15,368 bases of DNA from Methanobrevibacter sp. (GCA_009777005.1 WRMT01000034.1:1-15368); one strand, 5' to 3'. Numbered from the stretch's first letter, positions 1 through 7,874 are shown. Notes: generated by a model from the sequence alone, not told the origin. Numbers and translations: made by a program.

Positions 1-218
1 TATACTATTAATATAATCAAGTTAAATTTATTTTTATTATATTCTATCTTATTTCTTATTATTTAAAAAAATTATTAGTAATTTTTATTTATATTCAAAA
101 TTAACAATAATTATTAAACAAATTAAGAAATTAAGATATTTTAATAAAAAAATCCTAAATTTCATTATATTAATTAAATTGTATTAGTAAAAAAAGTTTG
201 TTAAAACCTGAAAATTTA

Positions 219-222
219 GGTG
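219..222 (+). promoter_or_regulatory. Ribosome-binding site deciding the start of the first glycosyltransferase
   Basis: GGTG lies 2 nt before ATG 225 and 5 nt before ATG 228. The open frame extends upstream to a TTG at 198, but that start has no comparable site and would put extra residues before the canonical GT2 opening strand, so 228 (or 225) is preferred. Confidence 0.55.
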
Positions 223-227
223 TGATG

Positions 228-1367
228 ATGCCAAAAGTCTCAATCGTAATACCAGTATACAATGTAGGTGAATATCTTAAGACTTGTTTGGATAGTGTTG
301 TTAATCAAACATTGGAGGATATAGAAATAATTTGCATTAACGATGGTTCTACAGATAATAGCTTGTCAATTTTAGAAGAATTCGCTAAAAAAGACAATAG
401 AATAAAATTGATTTCAAAACCAAACTCTGGCTATGGCCATACAATGAACTTAGGATTTAAAGAGTCTCAAGGAGACTATATTGGTATAGTTGAGCCTGAT
501 GATTATGTTTCATTAGATATGTATGAAACTCTTTTTAAAAGTGCTTTAAAACACGATGTTGACTTTATAAAAGCAGATTTTTGTAGGTTTGAAGGAGAAG
601 GAGAAACTATTAAATTTTCATATGTTAATCTTTCAAAGGATACCAGCTATTATAATCGCTTAATCACTCTACAAAAAGAGATGGAATCCTTTAATTTTGT
701 TATGAATACTTGGTCTGGGATTTATAAAAGAGATTTCATTGAAGAATATAAAATTCAGCATAATGAATCTCCTGGTGCTTCTTTCCAAGATAATGGATTT
801 TGGTTTCAAACATTTTCTTTAGCTACGAAAATTTATTTTTTGAATAAACCATTTTATTTAAAAAGAAAAGATAATCCAAATTCCTCAGTACTGAGTAAAG
901 AAAAAGTTTTTGCTATGTGTGAGGAATATGAATTCATAAGAAAATTTTTAGATAATAATCCCAAAATTAAAGAAAATCAAGAACTTAAAAATAAATTAAT
1001 AGGTATTTATCAGAAAATAAGATTTGGTAATTACTTAGTCACATTGAACAGGATTGATAAGAAGTTTAGAAAAATGTTTTTAAAAAGATTTCATGAGGAC
1101 TATACTATAGCTTTAAAAAATCAAGAACTTAATAAAAGTTTATTTACAAAAAAAGCTTGGTATTTTTTACAATTAATTATTAACAATCCTAATAGATTTA
1201 ATAGAGAGTATTTTACGCTATTATACATTTTTAAGAAAATTAAACTGGAAAAAGTTTTTAATTTTTTATACATAGCTAAAAAATCAAAAGGCAACCCTAA
1301 AAAGATATATAATACTTTAAAAGCTTCTTCTGAAAAGATTAAACTTTTAAAAAGATTAAAAAATTAA
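228..1367 (+). CDS. GT2-family glycosyltransferase
   Basis: Predicted to transfer a nucleotide-activated sugar to a growing surface glycan at the cytoplasmic face of the membrane. The 379-residue protein opens with the GT-A strand VSIVIPVYN (residues 4-12), then NDGSTD (38-43), where the Asp contacts the nucleotide, and EPDD at 89-92, the DXD-type metal/sugar-diphosphate site. A conserved-looking PGASFQDNGFWFQ stretch follows in the acceptor region. The C-terminal third is Lys-rich and basic with no clear membrane helix, suggesting peripheral membrane contact. The family and fold are clear; donor, acceptor and linkage cannot be read from sequence. It is the first gene of the cluster and converges on glf across a short gap. 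Its TAA overlaps a small remnant frame on the other strand. Start chosen at ATG 228; 225 or a TTG at 198 are alternatives. Confidence 0.9.
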   Translation: MPKVSIVIPVYNVGEYLKTCLDSVVNQTLEDIEIICINDGSTDNSLSILEEFAKKDNRIKLISKPNSGYGHTMNLGFKESQGDYIGIVEPDDYVSLDMYETLFKSALKHDVDFIKADFCRFEGEGETIKFSYVNLSKDTSYYNRLITLQKEMESFNFVMNTWSGIYKRDFIEEYKIQHNESPGASFQDNGFWFQTFSLATKIYFLNKPFYLKRKDNPNSSVLSKEKVFAMCEEYEFIRKFLDNNPKIKENQELKNKLIGIYQKIRFGNYLVTLNRIDKKFRKMFLKRFHEDYTIALKNQELNKSLFTKKAWYFLQLIINNPNRFNREYFTLLYIFKKIKLEKVFNFLYIAKKSKGNPKKIYNTLKASSEKIKLLKRLKN

Positions 1368-1475
1368 TTTATCTCATTAAAATATATATTACTAAAATCG
1401 CTTAAATTATCATGAGGAAGTAATGGTTTCATTATTTTCGTGGTTAAAAGACTTTATTATTCCAGTATAATGTTT
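1364..1475 (-). pseudogene. Possible C-terminal remnant of an unidentified protein
   Basis: Reading the minus strand, an open frame from ATG 1432 to TAA 1364 gives 22 residues beginning MKPLLPHDNLSDFSN. The frame stays open upstream (SLLTTKI) to about 1453. A one-base change of frame would join it to HYTGIIKSF further upstream. The residue mix looks more protein-like than the surrounding AT-rich DNA, but the fragment is short and I cannot assign a family. Chance is a serious alternative. Confidence 0.25.
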
Positions 1476-1566
1476 TTAATCATTTTTAACATTTTTAATC
1501 ATTTAATTCTTTTTTAACATGTTTAATCATTTTTAACATTTTTAATCATTTAATTCTTTTTTAACA
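1475..1566. repeat. Tandem direct repeat, 47-bp period, overlapping the glf 3' end
   Basis: Two copies: bases 1475-1519 recur without mismatch at 1522-1566. Each copy contains two TTAATCATTT-type subunits. The second copy includes the last eight codons and stop of glf, so the first copy is a duplicate of the gene's 3' end lying just beyond it. Confidence 0.85.
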
Positions 1567-2645
1567 GTAGCTAATGCTTCTTTAATGACTTCCCACATAT
1601 CATAATATTTGTATTTAGCTAAACGACCTCCAAAAATCACATTACTTTCTTTATTAGATAAATCATCATATTTTTTAAAAATATTGGAGTTTTTTTCATC
1701 GTTTATAGGATAATATGCTTCCATTCCTTTTTCCCACGGGCTTGGATATTCTTCTGTAATAATAGTTTTTTCACTTTCTGTTTTTTCAAAATGTTTATGT
1801 TCTATGATCCTTGTAAATGGAATAGATGATTCAGTAAAATTAATAACTGCATTACCTTGATAATTGTCAGTATCTTTAATATAATGTTTAAAATTTAAGG
1901 ATCTGTATTCTAATTCACCAAAACAATAATCATAATATTGATCTATCATACCTGTAAAAACGATTTTATCAGCTATTTTCTCCCATTTTTCACGTTCATC
2001 AAAAAAATCACAGTTTAATTTAACTTCCACATTATTTAATAATTTTTGTATAATTTTTGTATATCCTCCAAGAGGTATTCCTTGATATAAATCATTAAAA
2101 TAGTTATTATCAAAAATAAATCGGACTGGAAGTCTTTCAATAATAAATGATGGGAGTTCACAACATTTTTTCCCCCATTGCTTTTCTGTGTATCCTTTTA
2201 TTAATTTTTCGTAAATATCCTTTCCAACTAAACTAATAGCTTTTTCCTCTAAGTTTGAAGGGTTATCAATATTTGATTCTTTTTTCTGTTTAGCAATGAT
2301 TTTTTTAGCTTCTGCTGGTGATTTTACTCCCCACATTTGATAAAAAGTATTCATGTTAAAAGGTAAATTGAATAGTTCATCTTTGTATATTGCAACAGGT
2401 GAGTTTGTATATCTATTGAATTCAGCAAATTGCGAAATATATTCCCATACTTCTTTATCATTTGTGTGAAAGATATGTGCTCCATATTTATGAACATTAA
2501 TATTCTCTATACTTTTAGTAAATACATTTCCTCCTATATGATCTCTCTTTTCTATAATTAAACATTTTTTCCCTATTTTGCTCATTTCATAAGCAAAAAT
2601 TGATCCGAATAATCCGGATCCTACAATTAAATAATCATATTTCAT
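1542..2645 (-). CDS. glf: UDP-galactopyranose mutase
   Basis: Interconverts UDP-galactopyranose and UDP-galactofuranose using reduced FAD, supplying Galf for surface glycans; cytosolic. The 367-residue protein has the family's usual length. The N-terminal Rossmann strand has the FAD motif GSGLFG (residues 9-14), followed by IIEKRDHIGGN. Family landmarks follow in order: KYGAHIFHT (53-61), NSPVAIYKDELFNLPFN, GYTEKQWG (151-158, with the conserved Trp), and the C-terminal GGRLAKYKYYDM (339-350) containing the substrate/flavin-contacting Arg. An in-frame GTG two codons upstream is more likely part of the GGCGTG ribosome site, so ATG 2645 is preferred. It is the only sugar gene on the minus strand and must have its own promoter. 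Its last codons lie in a tandem repeat. Confidence 0.95.
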   Translation of the reverse strand: MKYDYLIVGSGLFGSIFAYEMSKIGKKCLIIEKRDHIGGNVFTKSIENINVHKYGAHIFHTNDKEVWEYISQFAEFNRYTNSPVAIYKDELFNLPFNMNTFYQMWGVKSPAEAKKIIAKQKKESNIDNPSNLEEKAISLVGKDIYEKLIKGYTEKQWGKKCCELPSFIIERLPVRFIFDNNYFNDLYQGIPLGGYTKIIQKLLNNVEVKLNCDFFDEREKWEKIADKIVFTGMIDQYYDYCFGELEYRSLNFKHYIKDTDNYQGNAVINFTESSIPFTRIIEHKHFEKTESEKTIITEEYPSPWEKGMEAYYPINDEKNSNIFKKYDDLSNKESNVIFGGRLAKYKYYDMWEVIKEALATVKKELND

Positions 2646-2647
2646 AT

Positions 2648-2654
2648 TCACGCC
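2648..2654 (-). promoter_or_regulatory. Ribosome-binding site of glf
   Basis: On the minus strand GGCGTGA precedes ATG 2645 by 2 nt. The GTG inside it could itself be a start (adding Met-Asn), but it makes better sense as the ribosome site. Confidence 0.45.
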
Positions 2655-2688
2655 TTTTGAATAAATATAGTATTTATTGGATAAGTAA

Positions 2689-2850
2689 TTAGTAATGACT
2701 TTCTATAATCTTAGCATAATTTTCATTATGATTTACTTTTAGAATAGCTATTATGGCTATTGGATTTTCAACATCTTTTTATAATTTCATTTGTTTTATC
2801 AACCACAAATTTAAGTATATTTTTATTTTTATCAGTGTTTAATGTTTAAT
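2689..2850 (-). pseudogene. Frameshifted C-terminal remnant of an unidentified gene
   Basis: Two minus-strand frames join across one indel in a run of five A residues (plus-strand 2776-2780). Upstream, 2779-2845 reads ...NILKFVVDKTNEIIK; downstream, 2689-2778 reads DVENPIAIIAILKV...AKIIESHY and then stops. Removing a single A makes one open frame of about 50 residues. A further frame change upstream would add KYEKVKNDLIKH. The alternation of hydrophobic and charged residues is typical of real protein. I do not recognise the family. It ends about 40 nt upstream of glf on the same strand, so it may be the tail of a gene that once preceded glf. A sequencing error at the homopolymer would not rescue a whole gene, because further stops lie upstream. 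Confidence 0.4.
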
Positions 2851-2929
2851 TAAATCATTTTTAACTTTTTCATACTTGAAAATAAATAAAATAATAATCT
2901 ATAGCTAAACAATCTTTTTTAACTTCTAA

Positions 2930-3432
2930 TCAGTAGTGACTATTTATTCTTGGGTATATATTCGATAATTCCATGATATCAAGTTCATTAACTCTTATTT
3001 TAGAATAAATATTTGTCAAATCATTAGTTAATGGGATATTAACATTTTTACATCTTTTTTTTCCACATTTAAATGGTTCGACAATTTTAAGATTTGTTTT
3101 TATTATTATTCCTTTAACAAAAATTTCAAATGCTTTAGCTACTTTATCAAAATGTTCCACACTTATATGTCCATTATTTTATCTTTATTAATTTATTCTT
3201 CTATTTTTTTTTCAAAACAAACTTTTTCAAGACAATACATGAGATATACATCTTTTTTAATAGTAAATCTTCTTTTTTCAAATATAAACTTTAAGAAGTT
3301 AGTTATTAAGATGGGAACTAAGAGTGATTCAATATTAACAATATTTTCTTTTTTTAAATAAGAAACTATTAGTTTAAATGTAAATATGGGGTAGTATAAA
3401 TTATGAAACTGGTCATTTAGATTTAAAATCAA
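2930..3432 (-). pseudogene. Two short open frames, possibly one decayed gene
   Basis: On the minus strand, 3432-3193 is open for 79 residues (rich in Phe, Ile, Leu; includes YLKKENIVNIESLLVPILI), and 3160-2930 is open for 76 residues in another frame (includes FKCGKKRCKNVNIPL). The second frame can be extended upstream as NNGHIS before its GTG. The C-x4-C spacing in KCGKKRC could be half a zinc ribbon, as seen in some transposases, but that is speculation. Neither has a convincing ribosome site. They could be pieces of one gene broken by a stop and a frameshift, or chance frames in AT-rich DNA. Confidence 0.25.
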
Positions 3433-3545
3433 TTATTTAATGAGATACATTATTTAATTAAATCAGTCTTAAATTTAATTATCAAATATTTATATGTTAT
3501 TAAAGTTGATATTGTTATAACTTTTATTAATTAAAATTTTTAAAA

Positions 3546-3638
3546 TTTCTCAAGAATAATCATAAATTTGAAAAATATTGGATTTATATAAACTTTCTCA
3601 AGAATAAATATAAATTTGAAAAATATTGGATTTATATG
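3546..3638. repeat. Tandem direct repeat, 48-bp period, two copies
   Basis: The unit starts TTTCTCAAGAATAA and ends GGATTTATAT. Copy one occupies 3546-3593 and copy two 3594-3638, differing at a few positions. Each copy carries a TATA-like sequence at its end (TTTATATA at 3583, TTTATATG at 3631). It lies about 125 bp upstream of ugd. Confidence 0.85.
3583..3590 (+). promoter_or_regulatory. TATA-like box inside the 48-bp repeat, candidate ugd promoter
   Basis: TTTATATA matches the archaeal TATA consensus and is partly duplicated 48 bp downstream as TTTATATG. If used, the ugd transcript would have a leader of roughly 100-150 nt. In DNA this AT-rich such matches are expected by chance. A second match sits at 3735-3742. 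Confidence 0.3.
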
Positions 3639-3734
3639 TTTTTTAGACAAACTTGAGTAATATATGATTAAATCAAATTTTTCTTAAAATTCATTAGAAA
3701 TTTTTTTAAACATTTAAATTTATTTGAAAAATTT

Positions 3735-3742
3735 TTTATATA
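3735..3742 (+). promoter_or_regulatory. Alternative TATA-like box just upstream of ugd
   Basis: TTTATATA ends 20 nt before ATG 3763. Archaeal initiation about 25 nt downstream would give a nearly leaderless mRNA, which conflicts with the good GTGAT ribosome core at 3753-3757. It is therefore less likely than an upstream promoter. Confidence 0.2.
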
Positions 3743-3762
3743 AAAAATTAGCGTGATTTATA

Positions 3763-5091
3763 ATGAATATAACAGTTATTGGCACTGGATATGTTGGTTT
3801 AGTGACAGGAACTTGCTTTTCAGAAATGGGAAACAATGTTTATTGTGTAGATATTGATGGAAAAAAAATAAATTCTCTTAAAAAAGGAATAATGCCTATT
3901 TATGAAAAAGATTTAGAGTCTATGGTTATTAGAAACTATGAAAATAGAAATCTAATTTTCACAACTAATTTAAACGAAGGTTTATCTAATTCTGATATTT
4001 GTTTTATAGCTGTAGGTACTCCTATGGCTCAAGATGGATGTGCTGATTTAAGTATAGTTTTTCAAGTAGCTAAAAATATTGGAGAATCAATGGTTAATGA
4101 TTTAATAATAGTTGTTAAATCTACTGTTCCTGTTGGAACTGGAGATAAAGTTAAAAAAATTATTCAAAAAGAATTAAATAAAAGAAAAGCTAATTATAAC
4201 TTTGAAATGGTTTCAAATCCTGAATTTTTAAAGGAAGGTGCTGCTGTTGAAGATTCTATGAGACCTGACAGAGTTATAATAGGCTCAGAAAATGAAAATA
4301 CTATAAACACTATTAAAGAACTTTATGCTCCTTATGTTAAAAACCATGATAGATTTATTGTAATGGATATTAGAAGTGCAGAGATGTCTAAATATGCTTC
4401 TAATGCAATGTTAGCTACTAGAATATCTTTCATGAATGAAATAGCTAATATTTGTGAAAAAGTAGGGGCGGATGTCAATAAAGTTCGTTTAGGTGTTGGA
4501 AGCGACAATAGGATAGGTTACAGCTTTTTATACGCTGGTTGTGGTTATGGTGGGAGTTGTTTTCCAAAAGATGTAAGTGCACTTATAAAAACAGCTGAAC
4601 ATGTAGGATACAACCCTAAAATTTTAAGTGAAGTAGAAAATGTTAATATTAAGCAAAAAAAAGTACTTGTTAATAAAATAAAGGAACGATTTGGTGAAAA
4701 CCTTTCGAATATCACACTTAGTCTTTGGGGACTATCTTTTAAACCAGGAACAGATGATATGAGGGAGGCTCCATCACAAATTATAATAAATGAGTTAAGT
4801 GAATCTGGTGCAAAGATAAAAGCTTATGATCCTAAAGCTATTAGGGTTGCTCAAGATATTTTTAAAAATAATGATAATATTGAGTTTTTTGATAGTAAAT
4901 ATGATGCTTTAAATGAATGTGATGGATTGATAATTGTAACTGAATGGAATGAATTTAGAAGCCCAGATTTTTATGAAATTGCTAAAAGAATGAATAATAA
5001 AATTATTTTTGATGGAAGAAATCAATTTGATAAGAAAATATTAGATAATATTGGATTTGAGTATTATCCAATAGGTGTTGGAACAATATAG
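3763..5091 (+). CDS. ugd: UDP-glucose 6-dehydrogenase
   Basis: Oxidises UDP-glucose to UDP-glucuronate with two NAD+; cytosolic. The 442-residue protein has the standard length and three-part architecture. The N-terminal NAD Rossmann domain starts ITVIGTGYVGLVTG (residues 3-16), with D30 ending strand two to bind the ribose. KSTVPVGTG lies at 119-127 and NPEFLKEG at 152-159. The central helix contains AEMSKYASNAMLATR with K210, and the catalytic cysteine C266 is in GYGGSCFPKD (261-270). The C-terminal UDP-binding domain has LSLWGLSFKPGTDDMREAPS. All catalytic landmarks are present. A UDP-N-acetylmannosamine dehydrogenase is a less likely alternative because the match to the UDP-glucose type is strong. 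GTGAT 6 nt before the ATG supports the start. UDP-glucuronate would feed the neighbouring glycosyltransferases. Confidence 0.93.
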   Translation: MNITVIGTGYVGLVTGTCFSEMGNNVYCVDIDGKKINSLKKGIMPIYEKDLESMVIRNYENRNLIFTTNLNEGLSNSDICFIAVGTPMAQDGCADLSIVFQVAKNIGESMVNDLIIVVKSTVPVGTGDKVKKIIQKELNKRKANYNFEMVSNPEFLKEGAAVEDSMRPDRVIIGSENENTINTIKELYAPYVKNHDRFIVMDIRSAEMSKYASNAMLATRISFMNEIANICEKVGADVNKVRLGVGSDNRIGYSFLYAGCGYGGSCFPKDVSALIKTAEHVGYNPKILSEVENVNIKQKKVLVNKIKERFGENLSNITLSLWGLSFKPGTDDMREAPSQIIINELSESGAKIKAYDPKAIRVAQDIFKNNDNIEFFDSKYDALNECDGLIIVTEWNEFRSPDFYEIAKRMNNKIIFDGRNQFDKKILDNIGFEYYPIGVGTI

Positions 5092-5105
5092 CTATAAATA
5101 AGTAA

Positions 5106-5255
5106 ATAAATTATTTTTTATAATATTTTATAAGATTAAAGTATCTTTTTTTAAGATAAATTATTTTTTATAATTTTTTATAAGATTAAAGTATCTTTTT
5201 TTAAGATAAATTATTTTTTATAATATTTTATAAGATTAAAATATCTTTTTTCAAA
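5106..5255. repeat. Tandem direct repeat, 50-bp period, three copies
   Basis: Copies begin at 5106, 5156 and 5206. Each has ATAAATTATTTTTTATAAT, then TTTTATAAGATTAAAGTATC, then a T-run. The first two are almost identical (one A/T difference); the third diverges over its last 15 bases. The array ends about 34 bp upstream of the rmlD start and fills most of the ugd-rmlD gap. Identical copies with no variable spacers exclude a CRISPR array. Confidence 0.9.
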
Positions 5256-5288
5256 TATAATAATGAACATAATATGTGATTAGATAAA

Positions 5289-6143
5289 ATGAAAATTTTA
5301 ATAACTGGGTATAAAGGAATGCTAGGTTTAGACTTAGTTAATATATTAAAAAATGAAAATCAACATGAACTAATATTAACTGATATTGAAGAATTAGATA
5401 TAACCAATATTGAAGAAGTTAGGGAAATGTTTAAACAAGAAAAACCAGAAACGATAATAAATGTAGCTGCTTATACTGATGTAGATGGCTGTGAAACTAA
5501 TCGTGAACTTGCTTATAATGTTAATTCATTAGGTCCTAAGAATTTAGCCATAGCTGCAAATGAAATCGGTGCTAAACTTTTACATATAAGTACAGATTAT
5601 GTTTTCCCTGGTAATAATATAGTACCTTATACAGAAGAAGACAAAATAGGTCCTCAAAGCTATTATGGCACAACTAAATTACAAGCAGAAGAGTTTATCA
5701 AAAAAACCATGAAAAACTATTTCATTGTTAGAACAGCATGGTTATATGGAATAAATGGAAAGAATTTTGTTAAAACTATGTTGAATTTAGCTAAGGATAA
5801 TCATGAAATTTCAGTTGTTAATGATCAAAGAGGTTCACCTACTTTTACCCATGATTTAGCTAATGCTATTTGTGAACTTATAAAAACTGAGAAATATGGA
5901 GTTTATCATGTTACTAATGATAATGATTGTACTTGGTATGATTTTGCAAAAAATATATTTGAATTAGCTAATATAACTGTTAAAGTTAAAGCTATAACTA
6001 CTGAAGAGTATCCAACACCAGCTCAAAGACCAAAATATTCGGTTCTTTCAAATGAAAAATGGAATAATTCTGGATTTATACCATTAAGAAATTATAAAGA
6101 TGCTCTTAGTGACTATATGAAACTTGAATTAGCTAATGAATAG
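5289..6143 (+). CDS. rmlD: dTDP-4-dehydrorhamnose reductase
   Basis: Last step of dTDP-L-rhamnose synthesis: NAD(P)H-dependent reduction of dTDP-4-keto-L-rhamnose. The 284-residue extended short-chain dehydrogenase starts MKILITGYKGMLG with the GxxGxxG dinucleotide motif at residues 7-13. It has NVAAYTDVDGCE (58-69), STDYVFPG (101-108) with the active-site Ser/Thr, and YGTTK (Y126, K130), the catalytic YxxxK pair. DQRGSPTFTHDLA and AQRPKYSVLSNEKW near the C-terminus are typical of RmlD. GTGAT lies 8 nt before the ATG. Its usual partners RmlA, RmlB and RmlC are absent from the window, so the precursor must be made by genes elsewhere. The two rhamnosyltransferase-like enzymes at the far end of the cluster fit a rhamnose-containing product. 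Confidence 0.92.
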   Translation: MKILITGYKGMLGLDLVNILKNENQHELILTDIEELDITNIEEVREMFKQEKPETIINVAAYTDVDGCETNRELAYNVNSLGPKNLAIAANEIGAKLLHISTDYVFPGNNIVPYTEEDKIGPQSYYGTTKLQAEEFIKKTMKNYFIVRTAWLYGINGKNFVKTMLNLAKDNHEISVVNDQRGSPTFTHDLANAICELIKTEKYGVYHVTNDNDCTWYDFAKNIFELANITVKVKAITTEEYPTPAQRPKYSVLSNEKWNNSGFIPLRNYKDALSDYMKLELANE

Positions 6144-6326
6144 AATTAGCTCCAATGATTCATTTGATTAATATTATAATATTAAAATCAAAAATAGGTA
6201 AAATAAAAGATTAAAGCTATAAAAAGAATTTTCGTTAAAAACAAAAAAAGTTTAAACTTAATTATATTTGTTAATGTTCTTAAAAATAAATAATTTAACT
6301 TTTAAAATCTCTGGTTTTCAGTATTA

Positions 6327-6367
6327 GAAACTTCTGTTTTTTAAACTCTGTAAAATCTTTGATTTTA
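6327..6367. repeat. Dispersed intergenic element, copy 1, with short hairpin
   Basis: Bases 6340-6366 match 8961-8987 at 25 of 27 positions, and similarity continues upstream (AAACTTC then a T-run). The element ends in a hairpin: TAAAATC (6351-6357), loop TTT, GATTTTA (6361-6367). It lies about 185 bp after the rmlD stop. A weak transcription terminator or protein site is possible, but there is no T-tract directly after the stem. Confidence 0.55.
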
Positions 6368-6464
6368 ATGTTAAAATGGTTTTGTTTTTTAAAAACTAAT
6401 ATAATTATGAATAAATAGTTTATAATTATTTATTTAATTCAATATTGATTATTATAATTAAAAT

Positions 6465-6617
6465 ATAGGCTATTTTTAATTTTTAATCTTTTTTATAAGG
6501 TTTTATTTAAAGATAGGTTATTTTTAATTTTTAATCTTTTTTATAAGGTTTTATTTAAAGATAGGTTATTTTTAATTTTTAATCTTTTTTATAAGGTTTT
6601 ATTTAAAGATAGGTTAT
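6465..6617. repeat. Tandem direct repeat, 48-bp period, three copies plus a partial
   Basis: Copies begin at 6465, 6513 and 6561 with ATAGG(C/T)TATTTTTAAT, continuing through TTTTTAATC and TTTTATAAGG to TTATTTAAAG. A fourth start (ATAGGTTATT) at 6609 breaks off. Copies differ by only one base (C/T at position 6 of the unit). Such near-identity implies recent expansion or homogenisation. It ends 114 bp upstream of the glycosyltransferase start. Confidence 0.92.
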
Positions 6618-6730
6618 TAAAGTAATGAAATTTGACAGGTTATTTAATATGAATAAATCCTTGTTATTTTTTAGTTTTTTGTGGTTTACATGAAGTAATT
6701 ATGCAGTTGTTCTTTAATATTCGTGTTATT

Positions 6731-7816
6731 ATGAAATATAAGATTAGTATTGTTATTCCCGTTTATAATGTTGAAAAATATATAGAAACAGCTTTTAATT
6801 CTATTAAAAATCAAACTATTGGTTTTAATAATCTAGAAGTAATAATGGTCAATGATTGTTCTAGGGATAATAGTGGGAAAATCATTGATAAATATTCCAA
6901 CGAGTATGATAATTGTATTGCTATTCATTTAAAGGAAAATAGTGGTGCAGCAGGACGCCCAAGGAATGTAGCTATTGAAAATGCTAGTTCTGACTTTGTC
7001 ATGTTTTTAGATCCTGATGATTACTATGAAAAAAATGCTTGTAAAATATTATATGATGAAATGTTAAAAGGGGATAGGGATATAGTTTTCGGAGGTTTTA
7101 TAAAGAAAAATGGAATTAATAGAAGTAGACACAATTATAAATGGCTTAATGGAGAAAGTAACATTGAAAAAATCGATGATAATATAAATATATTGTTTTT
7201 AGCACCATCTTTACCTTCAAAAATCATTAAAAGAGAATTTTTAATAAAAAAAAATATTAAATTTCTTGAAAGTGTTCCAGGTCAGGACACAGTCTTTATT
7301 GTAGAAGTTTTATTAAATGCAAAAGGAATAAAGGTTTTAAAAAATAAATATATTTATACTTATGTTTTTAGAGATGATTCTATAACAAATAATCTCACTT
7401 TAAAATATTTTAAAGGAGCAATGTTTTCATTAAAAGAAAGATATTATTTATACAAAAAATTCGGGAAGGAAAAATATTTTAGAATTCATTCTAATAATTT
7501 TTTAAATTTCTTCTTACCTAAAATTTTAGCTACTGATATGAATTCAGAAGGAGAAATTAAACAAATTTTAGAATATACTCACTGGTTTATCAATAAATGT
7601 GTAGAAATTGGTTCAAAACCAAGATCTAACATGCTTCTTTTCTTATTTAATCTGATGGTAAAAGAGGATATTGAAAATATTATAGTTTATAAGAAGGTTT
7701 ATAATCAGGATATTAAAGGATCTATTGAAAAAATAGCTAGATTACAATCAGTTAAGGGATGGGTTTCATATAAAACATCGAATATAATTAAAAGAGCTAA
7801 AAATAAATTCATATAA
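6731..7816 (+). CDS. GT2-family glycosyltransferase, TagF N-domain-like
   Basis: Predicted cytoplasmic-face sugar transferase. The 361-residue protein starts KISIVIPVYN (residues 4-13), followed by VNDCSRDNSG (40-49), NSGAAGRPRN (70-79) and the DXD-like DPDD at 94-97. The NDCSRDNSG and GRPRN pair resembles the GT2 domain often found in front of CDP-glycerol:polyol-phosphate transferases in teichoic-acid enzymes. Here no such transferase domain follows, and the C-terminal half (basic, Lys-rich) is unassigned. The frame runs back to ATG 6701, but ATG 6731 places the first beta strand at the usual position and has CGTG 5 nt upstream, so it is preferred. It is the last glycosyltransferase before the exporter genes. 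Specificity cannot be inferred. Confidence 0.88.
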   Translation: MKYKISIVIPVYNVEKYIETAFNSIKNQTIGFNNLEVIMVNDCSRDNSGKIIDKYSNEYDNCIAIHLKENSGAAGRPRNVAIENASSDFVMFLDPDDYYEKNACKILYDEMLKGDRDIVFGGFIKKNGINRSRHNYKWLNGESNIEKIDDNINILFLAPSLPSKIIKREFLIKKNIKFLESVPGQDTVFIVEVLLNAKGIKVLKNKYIYTYVFRDDSITNNLTLKYFKGAMFSLKERYYLYKKFGKEKYFRIHSNNFLNFFLPKILATDMNSEGEIKQILEYTHWFINKCVEIGSKPRSNMLLFLFNLMVKEDIENIIVYKKVYNQDIKGSIEKIARLQSVKGWVSYKTSNIIKRAKNKFI

Positions 7817-7874
7817 TAAGTATAATAATGAAGTCATCAAATATGTTGTTATATTTAAGTATATAACTATAATC

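Larger units (their letters stand above)
2652..3762. other. 1.1-kb stretch without an intact gene, between divergent glf and ugd
   Basis: This interval separates two divergent sugar-nucleotide genes and should contain both promoters. It holds the frameshifted remnant at 2689-2850, two short minus-strand open frames between 2930 and 3432, a two-copy 48-bp repeat at 3546-3638, and TATA-like sequences. Apart from these it is AT-rich with frequent stops in all frames. The pattern is that of eroded coding DNA. Confidence 0.6.
6144..6730. other. 590-bp AT-rich gap between rmlD and the next glycosyltransferase
   Basis: No open frame here looks protein-like. The gap contains a ~40-nt element shared with the gap at 8845-9252 (6327-6367, with a hairpin) and a three-copy 48-bp tandem array (6465-6617). 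The promoter of the downstream glycosyltransferase is presumably here; no single TATA match is convincing. Confidence 0.6.

Noticed and set aside
3152..3361. 69-residue plus-strand open frame, Ser/Phe-rich
   Set aside because: It is antisense to the somewhat more protein-like minus-strand frame, has no ribosome site, and has composition typical of translated AT-rich DNA.
5106..5255. Possible CRISPR array (regular repeats of about 50 bp)
   Set aside because: Whole units are repeated head to tail with no variable spacers; the same is true of the arrays at 6465 and 11451. No cas genes are present.
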